Shown piece by piece: positions 11,219-20,326 of a stretch of DNA of 64,000 nt. The DNA lies in assembly GCA_016795065.1 (NCBI GenBank), contig JAEUIU010000023.1, forward strand, positions 1 to 64,000. The letters are read 5' to 3'. The notes under the pieces were generated by a model that searched no databases, had not been told where the DNA came from, and saw only the letters and a list, made by a program, of their open reading frames with translations. The DNA is from Phycisphaerae bacterium. Lineage in GTDB: Bacteria > Planctomycetota > Phycisphaerae > Phycisphaerales > SM1A02. A program made the translations under genes and the position numbers. Numbering within the stretch: position 1 is the first letter of the stretch; every line of letters starts with the position of its first letter.

Positions 11219-12253
11219 CACTTGGCCCGTCAGGAGGTCGGCCGGGCGCCCGTCCTTCGACGGCTCGATCGCGTAGATGACCTGCATCACGCGGGTGTCG
11301 GTGCGCTCACCCATGTCGCCGGAGAGGGTTCGCTTGGGGACGATCTGGGGAACGACGCGCACGAAGCGCAGCGGAAACTCGCGCTTCTCGCTGCCGCGGA
11401 GCATGGCCACGGCCGGCGCCTTGCCATCGAAGCGCCAGGCATCGAGCTCGTCAATCTCCACCCGAAGGTGCAACGGATCGAGCGCCCCGATGGCGACGAG
11501 CGTCGGGGCCTGCGGTCCGGCCGGGGCAAACTCGCCTTGTCGGATTGCCACGGAGAGGATCGTCCCGTCGATCGGGCTGGCGATGGTCAGGCGCTCAAGC
11601 GACGTTCGGGCCTCGTCGCGCTTGGCGGTGGCGACGGCGACCTGGGCCCTGGCCTGTTCGAGTTCCTCGGGATAGGCGCCGCGCTTCACTTGGGCGAGAT
11701 CGGCCTCGGCCTCGGCGACTTGGGCGGTCCAGGATGCGACCTGGAACTCAAGGGTTGGCCGCTCGTTGGCGGAGACCGCCGCATCCACGCCGACCTCCTC
11801 CAGCCGCCGGAGGCGACCCTTGGCGTCGTCGACAGCAGCGCGACGGGCCTCGACCCTTGCGGCGGCCCGGGCGACATCCTCAACCCGTGGCCTCGACTCG
11901 AGGTTGGCGAGGTTGGCTAACGCGACGCGCAGGTCGGCCTCGGCGCTGGCCAGCCTCGCGGTGGCGTCGCGCCGATCGAGAGTGAAGAGCGTTTCGCCTG
12001 CCCGAACCACGCCTCCCTCGACGGCCCTCATCGACTCGATCAGGGCGCCGAGCGGCGCCCCGACCTTGATGATCTCGCTGGAGGGCTCGACCGCGCCAAT
12101 GCCGGCAACACGCCCGACGAAGGGTGAGGCATTCGGTGCGATCGGAATGGGCGGCGGCGGAACCGGCTGGTTCTGCTTGTTGACCGTGTAGGCGGTGAGC
12201 ACGAATCCGGTGACGGCAAGGGCCGGCAGGACGATGAAGCGAAGCGAGATCAT
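11186..12253 (-). CDS. HlyD/DevB-type periplasmic adaptor (membrane fusion) protein
   Basis: 355 residues. One N-terminal membrane anchor (LRFIVLPALAVTGFVLTAYTV) is followed by a biotinyl/lipoyl-like half motif (GALIESMRAVEGGVVRAGETL). A long coiled-coil hairpin runs over about residues 90-210 (LASAEADLRVALANLANLES, RAQVAVATAKRDEARTSLER). The second half of the lipoyl domain and a beta-barrel (IASPIDGTILSVAIRQGEFA) follow. Such adaptors link an inner-membrane exporter to an outer-membrane duct. The start codon overlaps the ATPase stop by 4 bases, so it is the last gene of the exporter operon. Confidence 0.9.
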   Translation of the reverse strand: MISLRFIVLPALAVTGFVLTAYTVNKQNQPVPPPPIPIAPNASPFVGRVAGIGAVEPSSEIIKVGAPLGALIESMRAVEGGVVRAGETLFTLDRRDATARLASAEADLRVALANLANLESRPRVEDVARAAARVEARRAAVDDAKGRLRRLEEVGVDAAVSANERPTLEFQVASWTAQVAEAEADLAQVKRGAYPEELEQARAQVAVATAKRDEARTSLERLTIASPIDGTILSVAIRQGEFAPAGPQAPTLVAIGALDPLHLRVEIDELDAWRFDGKAPAVAMLRGSEKREFPLRFVRVVPQIVPKRTLSGDMGERTDTRVMQVIYAIEPSKDGRPADLLTGQVLDVFIERRGG

Positions 12254-13014
12254 CGGAATGGATCCTCCGGCGCACCCGCGCCGGCGTGAAGCGGCTGATG
12301 GGACTGTTGGTCGACGCGCTTGATGCGACCGTCGTCCATGTGGGCGATCCGATGGGCGAAGGGGAAGATGCGCTCATCGTGGGTCACGACGAGCACCGCC
12401 CGATCCGGATGCTGCGAAACCGCAGCGATCTGCTGCATCACCTTCCATCCGACCGAGGCGTCGAGGGCGCTGGTCGGCTCGTCGCAGACAAGGATGCGCG
12501 GATCGTGCACGAGACTCCGGGCGATCGCGACGCGCTGCTGCTGACCGCCGGAGAGCTTGTTCGGCCGCGAGCGCTCCCGGCCGCCGAGCCCGACGGCGTC
12601 GAGGATCGCAGCGGCCTTGCGCAGGGCCTCGCGCCGCCGCACGCCGCGGATCACCAGCGGCACCGAGACGTTCTCGGCGACGGTGAGCTGGGGAATGAGA
12701 TTGAACGCCTGGAAGATGAAGCCGACGTTCTCGCTGCGCCAGCGGGTGAGCTGCCCGCGCGAAAGCGAACCGAGATCGGTCCCGAGCACCGACATCGCGC
12801 CGCCGTCGCGGTGGAGGAGCCCGGCCACGATCGAGATGAGCGTCGTCTTTCCGCAGCCGGAGGGGCCGACCAGGAACGTCGACTCGCCGTAGCGGGCCTC
12901 AAGCGTCGCGCCGCGGAGTGCCGGCACCGCGCTGTCACCCTTGCCGAAGGTCTTGGTGACGTCGGTCAGCCGAATGGCGACATCGTCGTCGCGGGTGCCG
13001 GCCGCGGGGCTCAT
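12250..13014 (-). CDS. ABC transporter ATPase of the MacB/LolD/DevA type
   Basis: 254 residues from the ATG at 13014, whose A overlaps the permease stop (ATGA). Walker A is GPSGCGKTT, the Q-loop region is VGFIFQAFNLIPQLTV, the signature is LSGGQQQR, Walker B is ILVCDEPTSALD and the switch His lies in VVTHDERIF. The DEPTSALD form and neighbouring FtsX-type permease place it in the MacB/LolD/DevA family, which drives export or lipid/lipoprotein extraction rather than import. The tail has a His/Gln/Ala-rich extension. Confidence 0.93.
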   Translation of the reverse strand: MSPAAGTRDDDVAIRLTDVTKTFGKGDSAVPALRGATLEARYGESTFLVGPSGCGKTTLISIVAGLLHRDGGAMSVLGTDLGSLSRGQLTRWRSENVGFIFQAFNLIPQLTVAENVSVPLVIRGVRRREALRKAAAILDAVGLGGRERSRPNKLSGGQQQRVAIARSLVHDPRILVCDEPTSALDASVGWKVMQQIAAVSQHPDRAVLVVTHDERIFPFAHRIAHMDDGRIKRVDQQSHQPLHAGAGAPEDPFR

Positions 13015-14210
13015 GTCTTGAACACCTCCGCCGGGTCGAGTCGCACGACCCGGATCATCGACAGCAGGGCACTGCCGACGCAGATGATCGTGACCGCGCC
13101 TGCAGTCATCACCGGAATGTGCCAGAGCATCCGAAAAGCGAGTCGGTTGCCGGGTACGCTCAGACCGAACATGCACGTGATGCCCAGGCCGATGCCCAAG
13201 CCGAGCACCGCCGCCACGAAAGCCTGGAGCGCGACCATGACGAGCAGCCGTCGTGTGCTCGCGCCCATGGCCTTCATCGCCCCAAAGTACTTCAGGTTGT
13301 CGAGGGTGAAGTTGTAGAACATCTGTCCGGCGATCGCGACGCCCACGAGAAACCCGAGGCCGATCGCGATGCCGAAGTTGATCGGGATGCCGGTCTGTGA
13401 GACCCAGTAGCTGATGGTCCGCCACGAGAAGTCGTCGGGGGTGAACGCAAGAAGCCCGGTTTCGGCCTCGATCCGCTTGGCGAGTTCCTTCGGTTCGACG
13501 CCGCTCAGGGCCTTCACCAGCACGAGGGACGCGGTGCGGCGGTTCGCCGGGGCGTATTGCTTGGCGCGGGCGTAGGTCGTGTAGATGACCGGCTGGCTCT
13601 GGAAGGTCGGGGTGGTCTCAACGATGCCGACGACGACGGCACGCCGCTCATTCAGCTCGAGGACGTCGCCAAGCCCCATCGGACGGCGCTTCGCCGCGGG
13701 ATCGTTGGGGTCGAAGTCGAGCATGACATCACCTGGGGCGAGGCCCGCGGGAAGGGCGAGCTTTCGGCCGCGGCTCGCGTTGTCGATCATGATCGCGTCG
13801 GGGTTCCGCAGGTCGGCGACGGAACCCTCGAGGACCTTCGGGGGCCCGCCGATCAGCGTCGCATCATCAATGCCAATGACGTCGCAGGTCTCGCGCTCGC
13901 CGCTCGGGAGTTTGGCGCTGAGCAGCCCCTTGAAGAGCGGCACCGCCCACGCGACGCCCGTGACCGAACGGACGCGATCGACTTCGGTGTCGCGCAGCGG
14001 CTTCTGGTCGTCGACGTAGAGCTTGTCCGGATCGATGATCCACAGGTCCGCCTGCCCCGTGTCGCGGATGAAGCCGACGGTCCGGCTCATGAGCCCGACG
14101 AAGATCGCACTTTGTTGGGAGATGAGAAGCGATGCGAAGGTCAGCCCGAGCAGGATGCCGTAGAACTTCGCGACATCGCCGAAGAGCATCTTGAGGGCGA
14201 AGTACTTCAT
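13011..14210 (-). CDS. FtsX-like (DevC/MacB-type) ABC transporter permease
   Basis: 399 residues from the ATG at 14210 (MKYFALKMLFGDVAKFYGIL). One membrane segment precedes a large periplasmic domain of about 230 residues (WIIDPDKLYVDDQKPLRDTE, VIGIDDATLIGGPPKVLEGS). Three C-terminal segments follow (INFGIAIGLGFLVGVAIAGQ and so on), the FtsX/MacB_PCD topology. DevC of heterocyst-forming cyanobacteria, which exports glycolipids, is the nearest named type with this gene order, but the substrate here is unknown. It overlaps the upstream dedA stop by one base and the downstream ATPase start by four. Confidence 0.9.
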   Translation of the reverse strand: MKYFALKMLFGDVAKFYGILLGLTFASLLISQQSAIFVGLMSRTVGFIRDTGQADLWIIDPDKLYVDDQKPLRDTEVDRVRSVTGVAWAVPLFKGLLSAKLPSGERETCDVIGIDDATLIGGPPKVLEGSVADLRNPDAIMIDNASRGRKLALPAGLAPGDVMLDFDPNDPAAKRRPMGLGDVLELNERRAVVVGIVETTPTFQSQPVIYTTYARAKQYAPANRRTASLVLVKALSGVEPKELAKRIEAETGLLAFTPDDFSWRTISYWVSQTGIPINFGIAIGLGFLVGVAIAGQMFYNFTLDNLKYFGAMKAMGASTRRLLVMVALQAFVAAVLGLGIGLGITCMFGLSVPGNRLAFRMLWHIPVMTAGAVTIICVGSALLSMIRVVRLDPAEVFKT

Positions 14211-14869
14211 CAGCGGGTCGTCTCGCGTTGCGCAGCCCGTCGCGCTTTCCACCATTCGATGATGATGGGAATGATGCTGATCAAGATGATGAGGACGGTG
14301 ACGACATGGAAGTTCTTCTGAACGAACTCGTGTTGGCCAATGAGGTAACCGCCGCCGAGAAAGATGCCCACCCAGAGTGCCGCGCCGAAGACGTTGTAGA
14401 AGAGGAATGTCGGATAGTGCATCGTGCCGACGCCGGCAACAAATGGGGCGAAGGTGCGCACAATCGGAACGAAGCGAGCAAGGACGATGGCCTTCGCTCC
14501 GTACTTCTCGAAGAACTGCTGGGTTCGGGTCAGGTGATCGCGCTTCAGGAAGCGAAACCGGCCACTGAACGCGGGCGGTCCGATGAACTTGCCGATGTGG
14601 TAGTTGACCGTGTCACCCAGGACCGCAGCCACGAAGAGAACGACACCGAGGCCCCACACCGAGAGCGGCGGCGGATCGGACGCGCAAATGGCCCCGGCGG
14701 CGAAGAGCAGCGAGTCACCGGGAAGGAACGGCGTGACCACCAGGCCGGTCTCGGCGAACACGATCAGGAAGAGGATGCCGTAGGTCCACGCCCCGTAGTC
14801 GCGCACCAACTCCGTGAGATGGAGATTGATGTGCACAATGAAATCCCAGACCTGCCACAGGACATCCAT
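14210..14869 (-). CDS. DedA family (SNARE-associated/VTT) membrane protein
   Basis: 219 residues from the ATG at 14869. Family motifs are FAETGLVVTPFLPGDSLLFA, GDTVNYHIGKFIG, FFEKYGAKAIVLARFVPIVR and FAPFVAGVGTM, with a Pro/Asp-containing re-entrant loop and the conserved arginines of the VTT fold. DedA proteins affect membrane phospholipid or undecaprenyl-phosphate flipping and proton-motive force. It ends one base into the exporter permease start (TGATG) and starts 34 bases after terC, so it is the second gene of the cluster. Confidence 0.93.
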   Translation of the reverse strand: MDVLWQVWDFIVHINLHLTELVRDYGAWTYGILFLIVFAETGLVVTPFLPGDSLLFAAGAICASDPPPLSVWGLGVVLFVAAVLGDTVNYHIGKFIGPPAFSGRFRFLKRDHLTRTQQFFEKYGAKAIVLARFVPIVRTFAPFVAGVGTMHYPTFLFYNVFGAALWVGIFLGGGYLIGQHEFVQKNFHVVTVLIILISIIPIIIEWWKARRAAQRETTR

Positions 14870-14903
14870 GGGGCGGAGTATACGAGTCGGCCACTCCGCG
14901 AAC

Positions 14904-16130
14904 TCACGCCGCGTGATGGTCGCTCGGCAGGTGTTCCTTGCGCTTTGGGAACATGAGGCTTGCCGTGAGGGTGAGCCCAAGGGCCAGGACGATGATTCCC
15001 AACGACCATTCGATCGGGAAGTGACCGTCCTCGAAGAAACGTCCGAGGAAGGTCATCTTGCAGCCCACAAACGCCAGCACGAATCCGAGGCCATAGCGCA
15101 GAAGATGGAACCGGTCCATGGCGCCGGCCAGCACGAAGAACATCGAGCGCAGTCCGAGGATCGCGAAGACGTTCGAGGTGAAGACGATGAGCGGCTCCTT
15201 GGTGATGCCGTAGATCGCCGGAATGCTGTCGACGGCGAAGACGATGTCGGTGAGCTCCACCGCGACCAGGGTCACGAAGAGCGGCGTGGCCATGCGCCGA
15301 CCCGCCTCGCGGATGATGAACCGGCTGCCCCGGTAGCCATCGGTGACGGGCAGGAATCGGTGGAGCAGGCGAATGACCGGGTTCTTGTCGGGATCGGGTC
15401 CGTCATTGCCCTTCGCGAACAGGAGCTTCAATCCGGTTGCGATCAGGAAGAGCCCGAAGACGATCACCACCCACCAGAATTGGAAGAGGTAACTTCCTAA
15501 CGCAATGAACAGGGCGCGGCAGGCCAGCGCGCCGAGGATGCCGTAGAAGAGGACGCGATGCCGGAGGTTTGCCGGGACCTTGAAATAGCTGAAGAGAACG
15601 AGAAAGACGAAGAGGTTGTCGACGGAGAGGGAGATCTCCACGACATACCCCACAAGGAACTCGAAGGCGAGCGTCTTGGCGGCCTCGTCGGGGGTGACGC
15701 CGTAATGAATGAGCGGCGGCTTGTCGAGCCCGCCAGTGGTGTCAGCGATCGCGGCCTGATTCTGGCTCAGGATGGCGGCGAACTCGGGCTTGTGCAGCTC
15801 GTGATAGGTCCAGATGTACAGAAGGCCGTTGAAGATGAGGGCAAGCGAGATCCACAAGGCCGTCCATCGGACCGCCGAGGCGATCGACATCTCCTTGGCC
15901 TTGCGGTTGAAGACACCCAGATCGAGGGCAAGCAGGACCAGGACCAGGCCAATGAACGAGCCGTACAGCCACCAGTAGTGGCCAAGCGGGAAGAGTTGGG
16001 TTGGAAGGTCGGCAAGCAAGGGGAGGGCAGATGCTACCGACTTCTCGGAACCGAAGCGGGCATGGGGCCCCACGTTCGCCGTCAGCGAATGTCCGGGGAG
16101 GCACGATCGGGAGTGCGCTTTCCGCGTCAA
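14904..16130 (-). CDS. TerC/Alx family integral membrane protein
   Basis: Coordinates give the longest reading (TTG at 16130). A shorter start such as the TTG at 16019 fits the family better, because membrane helices begin right after it (LGHYWWLYGSFIGLVLVLLA); the true start is uncertain. TerC hallmarks are LDLGVFNRKAKEMS, FLVGYVVEISLSVDNLFVFL, LVAVELTDIVFAVDSIPAIY and ITKEPLIVFTSNVFAILGLR, including the acidic residues in membrane helices. TerC/Alx proteins export metals such as manganese, often to protect exported proteins. It heads the terC-dedA-exporter cluster, whose genes are 34 bases or less apart, and is divergent from the porin. Confidence 0.9.
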   Translation of the reverse strand: MTRKAHSRSCLPGHSLTANVGPHARFGSEKSVASALPLLADLPTQLFPLGHYWWLYGSFIGLVLVLLALDLGVFNRKAKEMSIASAVRWTALWISLALIFNGLLYIWTYHELHKPEFAAILSQNQAAIADTTGGLDKPPLIHYGVTPDEAAKTLAFEFLVGYVVEISLSVDNLFVFLVLFSYFKVPANLRHRVLFYGILGALACRALFIALGSYLFQFWWVVIVFGLFLIATGLKLLFAKGNDGPDPDKNPVIRLLHRFLPVTDGYRGSRFIIREAGRRMATPLFVTLVAVELTDIVFAVDSIPAIYGITKEPLIVFTSNVFAILGLRSMFFVLAGAMDRFHLLRYGLGFVLAFVGCKMTFLGRFFEDGHFPIEWSLGIIVLALGLTLTASLMFPKRKEHLPSDHHAA

Positions 16131-16249
16131 CTCCGGACTCGGCGTGAAGCGACCGCCCCACCGCGCCGATCCCCCAGCTGCGTTGGTATGCCGGTCGGGG
16201 AGTTACCCTGACCGCGACCGACAGTTTCCGGCTTGGCCGGGGGGTCTTG

Positions 16250-17689
16250 ATGAACCGTATCGATCGGCTGTCGCTGTGCCTGCCCACTTCTGTTCGCCAC
16301 TCCCTGACGAGCGGTGTCTGGTGCTGTGGCCTGCTCTGTGCATCCGTCACTGCGGCGCAGGATGCCCCAGGCAATCCGAACCAAGAGACGGTCGCAGGCG
16401 TCGGCGGGGTTGACGACGCCGTTGAGGTGATCGGACCCGCAACCGCCGGGGCCGTGCCTCCCGAACTGCCAGGACAGAAGCTCGGGCCGCGCACGGTGGA
16501 GCCCGCTGCCGAAGCGACGCCCGCTGGTGAGCGGGAGTGGTTCGGCGGCCTGCCCCCGTGAGAGTGGTCGCGGCTGACTGGCGATTGGGCCGGGGCTCGG
16601 ACTTGGCTCGAGGAGCACGGACTCACCATCGAGGGCTCCTTCACGATCGAATGGGCCGATGCCATCTCCGGCGGACTCTCGCGGAAGTGGGTGAGCCGAA
16701 ACATCTTCGATCTCAATGCGACCTTCGATACCGACAAGCTCTTCGGCTGGAAGGGCGGCACCTTCTACGTCGACGTCGCTTCGAGCGATTCGACCGAAGG
16801 CGGGACCTTCGTCCCAGGCACGCAGTGGACCTCGACCATCGAGATCGGCGGCGACACCTTCCAACTCGCCAACGTCTGGTATCAGCAGGAACTCTTCGAT
16901 GGAGCGTTCCGGGCGAAGTTCGGCAAGATCGATCCAACCACCGAATTCGGATACTCCAACGCAACCGCTGGATACATGAACCTCGGTTCGCTCTATCCGA
17001 TGACCTTCCTCACCGTGCCGACGTATCCCTATTCGTCGCTCGGCGGTGTGGCGTACGTGTATCCCTGCGAGAACTTCTACGTCGGTGCCGGCGTGTTCGA
17101 TGCGAACTTCACGTGGGACCAGTTCGTTCCCGATGACCAGTTCGATGACGTTTGGGCCGCCGGCGAGGCTGGCCTGACCTTCAAGACGATGGGCCCGTTC
17201 TGCGACGTGCGATTCGCCTTCGGCGGCTGGTACGACTCAAGCGATTTCACCCACTTCGACACCGGCGCGATCGAGTCGGCCTACGGCCTGTACGGCCTGG
17301 CCGAGGGTCGCATCTGCTCGGGCGATTGCACTTGCTCGGCCGACGATGCGAGCGATGACTGCGGCCTCTGGCTCTTCGGCCAGTGGAGCTACGCCGATCC
17401 GAGCGTCATCGAGCCCCAACTGCACTACGGCGGCGGCCTCGCCCTGCACGGCGTCTGCGCCGGCCGTGAGGCCGACAAGCTCGGCCTCTACGTCGGTCGC
17501 ATGCACTACTCCGGCTCGCCGAGCGTCGGAATCCAGGGCCAGGAGACGGCGATCGAACTCTTCTACGCCTTCCAGGTGACGCCCTCGGTCACCTTCACGC
17601 CGGACATCCAGTTCCTGCTCGATCCGGGTGGAGACGAGAGCGTCACCGATCCGATCGTCTTCTCGATGCGCCTCGAGTTGGACTTCTGA
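16250..17689 (+). pseudogene. OprB-like carbohydrate porin interrupted by a single in-frame TGA
   Basis: The frame runs from the ATG at 16250, after a GGGGG ribosome-binding-like stretch, to the TAG-free end at 17689 with one break: TGA at 16559-16561 (codon 104). The N-terminal piece has a signal peptide ending near TAAQ. After the TGA the same frame continues EWSRLTGDWAGARTWLEEHG, the conserved N-terminal OprB motif. The remainder has porin strands (NIFDLNATFDTDKLFGWKGG, WYQQELFDGAFRAKFGKIDP) and a terminal Phe (MRLELDF) typical of outer-membrane barrels. The downstream part could be re-initiated at GTG 16691, but that omits conserved sequence. Either a recent TGG/CGA-to-TGA mutation, a sequencing error, or read-through. 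It lies 34 bases before the ABC importer. Confidence 0.8.
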
Positions 17690-17723
17690 CCCGCGCGGGC
17701 GGTGGTGGCGATATCCTCCGCTC

Positions 17724-18509
17724 ATGTCGTTGGGCGCACAGGAGTCGGCTTCCGCGTCGATCGGCGTGACGATCAGCGATGTCACGCGTCGATTCGGTGC
17801 CGTGGCTGCGGTTGAGCGCGTGAGCCTGTCGGCGGAACCCGGATCGTTCGTGGCCCTCATCGGTCCGAGCGGCTGCGGCAAGACGACACTCCTGCGCATG
17901 ATCGGCGGCCTCGATCGACCCGACCGTGGCTCGATCGACTTTCCCGGCATGCCGGGAGCGGAAGAAGCTCGCGCCGAGTCGTCGTTCTGCTTTCAGGAGC
18001 CGCGGCTCCTTCCGTGGCGCACGGCTCTCGAGAACGTCGCCTTGCCGCTCGAGCTTGCGCGGCAGGATGGCCGTGCGGCGGCGCTTGCGGCGCTCGACCG
18101 GGTGCATCTCACCGACGCCGCCCTGCGCAGGCCGCACCAGCTCTCGGGCGGCATGCGGATGCGCGTGGCGTTAGCCCGCACGCTGGTCACGCGACCGCGG
18201 CTCGTGCTGCTTGACGAGCCGTTCAGTTCACTCGACGAGGTGACGCGTCAGGAGCTTGGCGAGGAGCTTCACGCCCTCTGGCGCCAGGATCGCTTCACGG
18301 CGGTGCTCGTGACCCATTCGATTCCGGAGGCGGTCTATCTCGCGACCCGATGCGTGGTTCTCTCGCCGCGCCCGGCAAGGGTGCTGCATGTTGAGGAGAT
18401 CTCGCTCCCGCGACACGATCCCGACGTGCGCACATCAAGCGAATTCAACGAGCATGTGCGGCGCTTGAGCGCGGTCCTGCGCGGCGCGATGCGGGGAGAG
18501 CAGCCATGA
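17724..18509 (+). CDS. ABC importer ATPase (SsuB/TauB/ThiZ type)
   Basis: 261 residues from the ATG at 17724. Walker A is GPSGCGKTT, the Q-loop region is SSFCFQEPRLLPWRTALENV, the signature is LSGGMRMR, Walker B is LVLLDEPFSSLD and the switch His lies in VLVTHSIPEA. FQEPRLLPWR and DEPFSSLDE are typical of ATPases that energise uptake of nitrate, sulfonates, taurine or pyrimidines. The stop overlaps the permease start (ATGA at 18506-18509). It follows the interrupted porin by 34 bases, suggesting one uptake operon. Confidence 0.92.
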   Translation: MSLGAQESASASIGVTISDVTRRFGAVAAVERVSLSAEPGSFVALIGPSGCGKTTLLRMIGGLDRPDRGSIDFPGMPGAEEARAESSFCFQEPRLLPWRTALENVALPLELARQDGRAAALAALDRVHLTDAALRRPHQLSGGMRMRVALARTLVTRPRLVLLDEPFSSLDEVTRQELGEELHALWRQDRFTAVLVTHSIPEAVYLATRCVVLSPRPARVLHVEEISLPRHDPDVRTSSEFNEHVRRLSAVLRGAMRGEQP

Positions 18510-19321
18510 TCGGCGCCGCCCCATCGAGCCCGCACCGCCGTTCGACTTTCGAGGGGATCGTTGGCCCAGCAGTGGTGGTGCTTGCCTTGGCGGTCGTTTG
18601 GGAAGTCGCGGTGCGCGTCGGGAATGTCTCGCCCTACATCCTTCCCGCGCCGTCGCGCGTGGCGGAGGCCCTGTGGTCGGATCGAACGTCGTTTCTCCGC
18701 AGCACGCTGGTGACGGCACGGTCTGCCCTCGCAGGCTTCGGCCTGGCCGCCCTCATCGGCATCGCCGTCGGCAGCCTGTTGAGCGTGAGCCGCCGCGTCG
18801 AGCGCAGCGTCTATCCGCTGACGCTTCTCCTTCAGATGGTGCCGCTCGTGGCGATCGCGCCGGTGCTGGTCGTCTGGCTCGACAACGGGGCCCCGGCCGT
18901 GATCGCGTCGAGCGCGATCGTGGCCCTCTTTCCCGTCATCGCCAACACGCTCGCCGGACTGCGCGGCGCCGACCCGCAACTTGAGGAGCTCTTCGATTTC
19001 CATCGGGCAAGCGCCTGGCAGCGATGGACGCGCCTCCGCTTTCCGGCGGCCATTCCATCGATCCTCACGGGGCTTCGCATCGCTGCGGGCCTGGCCACGA
19101 TCGGCGCGGTGGTCGGTGAATTCGTCGCGGGCTTCTCCAGCGATGCAACGCCGCTGGGCATGGTGATCACCGCAAGCCAACGCGAGTTCCGAACCGATCG
19201 CGTCTTTGCGGCGGTCCTGCTGGCGTCGCTGGTCGGGTTCGTCCTCTTTGGGCTGGTGAGCCTTCTCGCGAACGCGGCGGGCCGGCGAATGGGCAACGAG
19301 GCGTGCTCGGCGTCTCGTTAG
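18506..19321 (+). CDS. ABC importer permease (SsuC/TauC/ThiX type)
   Basis: 271 residues with about six membrane helices of the BPD_transp_1 fold (VLALAVVWEVAVRVGNVSPY, VPLVAIAPVLVVWLDNGAPA). The EAA-like loop that contacts the ATPase is FHRASAWQRWTRLRFPAAIP. An opening NVSPYILPAPSRVAEALW is characteristic of this importer class. Its start overlaps the ATPase gene by four bases and the binding-protein gene begins ten bases after its stop. Confidence 0.92.
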   Translation: MIGAAPSSPHRRSTFEGIVGPAVVVLALAVVWEVAVRVGNVSPYILPAPSRVAEALWSDRTSFLRSTLVTARSALAGFGLAALIGIAVGSLLSVSRRVERSVYPLTLLLQMVPLVAIAPVLVVWLDNGAPAVIASSAIVALFPVIANTLAGLRGADPQLEELFDFHRASAWQRWTRLRFPAAIPSILTGLRIAAGLATIGAVVGEFVAGFSSDATPLGMVITASQREFRTDRVFAAVLLASLVGFVLFGLVSLLANAAGRRMGNEACSASR

Positions 19322-19330
19322 GATGTTCGC

Positions 19331-20326
19331 ATGCGGCTCCTCGTCCTCACCATCGCGGCCCTCGTCGCCCTCGCGGAGTTGACCGGCTGCGGCCCCAGCA
19401 GTCCGCGGCCTGTGGCACAGGAAGCGGCCAAGCCGACCAGCGTGCGCCTCCAACTCAACTGGCTTCCTGAGCCGGAGTTTGGCGGGATCTACGCGGCGGA
19501 ACTCGAGGGGATGTTCGCGGCGGAGGGGCTCGACGTCGAGATCGTCAGCGGCGGCCCAGGTGTCGCTGCGCCGCAGTTGGCGGCGAGCGGCAAGGTCGAG
19601 TTCGCCGTCGTTGGTGGCGAGCAGATCGTGACGCTGCGTGAGCAGGGGGGAGAGCTCGTCGCGCTCTACGCGATCTACCAGGACGACCCGATGGGCGTGA
19701 TGGTGCACGAGTCGAGTCCGCACACCTCGCTCAAGTCCCTGTGGCTCTCGAACGCCACGATGGCCTGCGAGACAAACCTCACCTGGGTGAAGGCGCTTGA
19801 GCGCTCCTTCGGCCCGACCTCGATGACCTTCGTTCCGCATGGGGCAAGTCTGGCGGAGTTCGCGTCGAACCCCTCGCGAGCCCAGCAGTGCTTCCTCTTC
19901 AGTGAGCCGGTCGCGCTCGAACTTCAGGGCGTGAAGACGCGGGTCTTCCTTGCCCGCGAAAGCGGCTTCAACGTCTACAACTCGGTCGTCGCGACGTCGT
20001 CCGCCTACGCAAGGGAGCACGCCGAAACCTGCGAGCGACTCGTGCGGGCGCTTCAGCGCGGCTGGGAGAGCTACCTCAAGGACCCCGGTCCGGCGAACGC
20101 CTCCATGGCCGCGCGCAACACGGCGATGAGTCGGGAGGCGATGGATCTTGCGGCGGCGAAGCAGGCCAACTTGATCCGCACCGCGGAGACCGAACTGTTA
20201 GGTCTGGGGGCGATGACGACCGAGCGATGGACCGACATTGCCGGGCAGCTCAAGTCGCTTGGCACCGTCAGCGAGGCGCCGCCGGCGCAGAGCCTCTTCC
20301 GATGGTCAGCGCCGTCACGACAATAG
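19331..20326 (+). CDS. Lipoprotein substrate-binding protein (NMT1/THI5/SsuA-like)
   Basis: 331 residues. The signal peptide ends in a lipobox (ALAELTGC), so the mature protein is probably lipid-anchored at Cys19. The motif LQLNWLPEPEFGGIYAAELE followed by GMFAAEGLDVEIVSGGPG is the start of NMT1/THI5-like proteins, which include ThiY for thiamine-pyrimidine precursors and SsuA-like sulfonate binders. LNW-PE-E-GG is closer to ThiY than to TauA by eye. No TPP riboswitch was seen upstream, so the substrate stays open. Last gene of the porin-ABC operon; the 3' end overlaps the convergent small membrane gene by 59 bases. Confidence 0.88.
   Translation: MRLLVLTIAALVALAELTGCGPSSPRPVAQEAAKPTSVRLQLNWLPEPEFGGIYAAELEGMFAAEGLDVEIVSGGPGVAAPQLAASGKVEFAVVGGEQIVTLREQGGELVALYAIYQDDPMGVMVHESSPHTSLKSLWLSNATMACETNLTWVKALERSFGPTSMTFVPHGASLAEFASNPSRAQQCFLFSEPVALELQGVKTRVFLARESGFNVYNSVVATSSAYAREHAETCERLVRALQRGWESYLKDPGPANASMAARNTAMSREAMDLAAAKQANLIRTAETELLGLGAMTTERWTDIAGQLKSLGTVSEAPPAQSLFRWSAPSRQ

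Noticed and set aside
16559-16561. Selenocysteine decoding of the porin TGA
   Set aside because: No Sec-containing porin is known to me, and Trp or Arg is more plausible; no SECIS-like structure was seen just downstream.
18335-20020. 561-residue open frame on the minus strand
   Set aside because: Antisense to the ABC importer genes.
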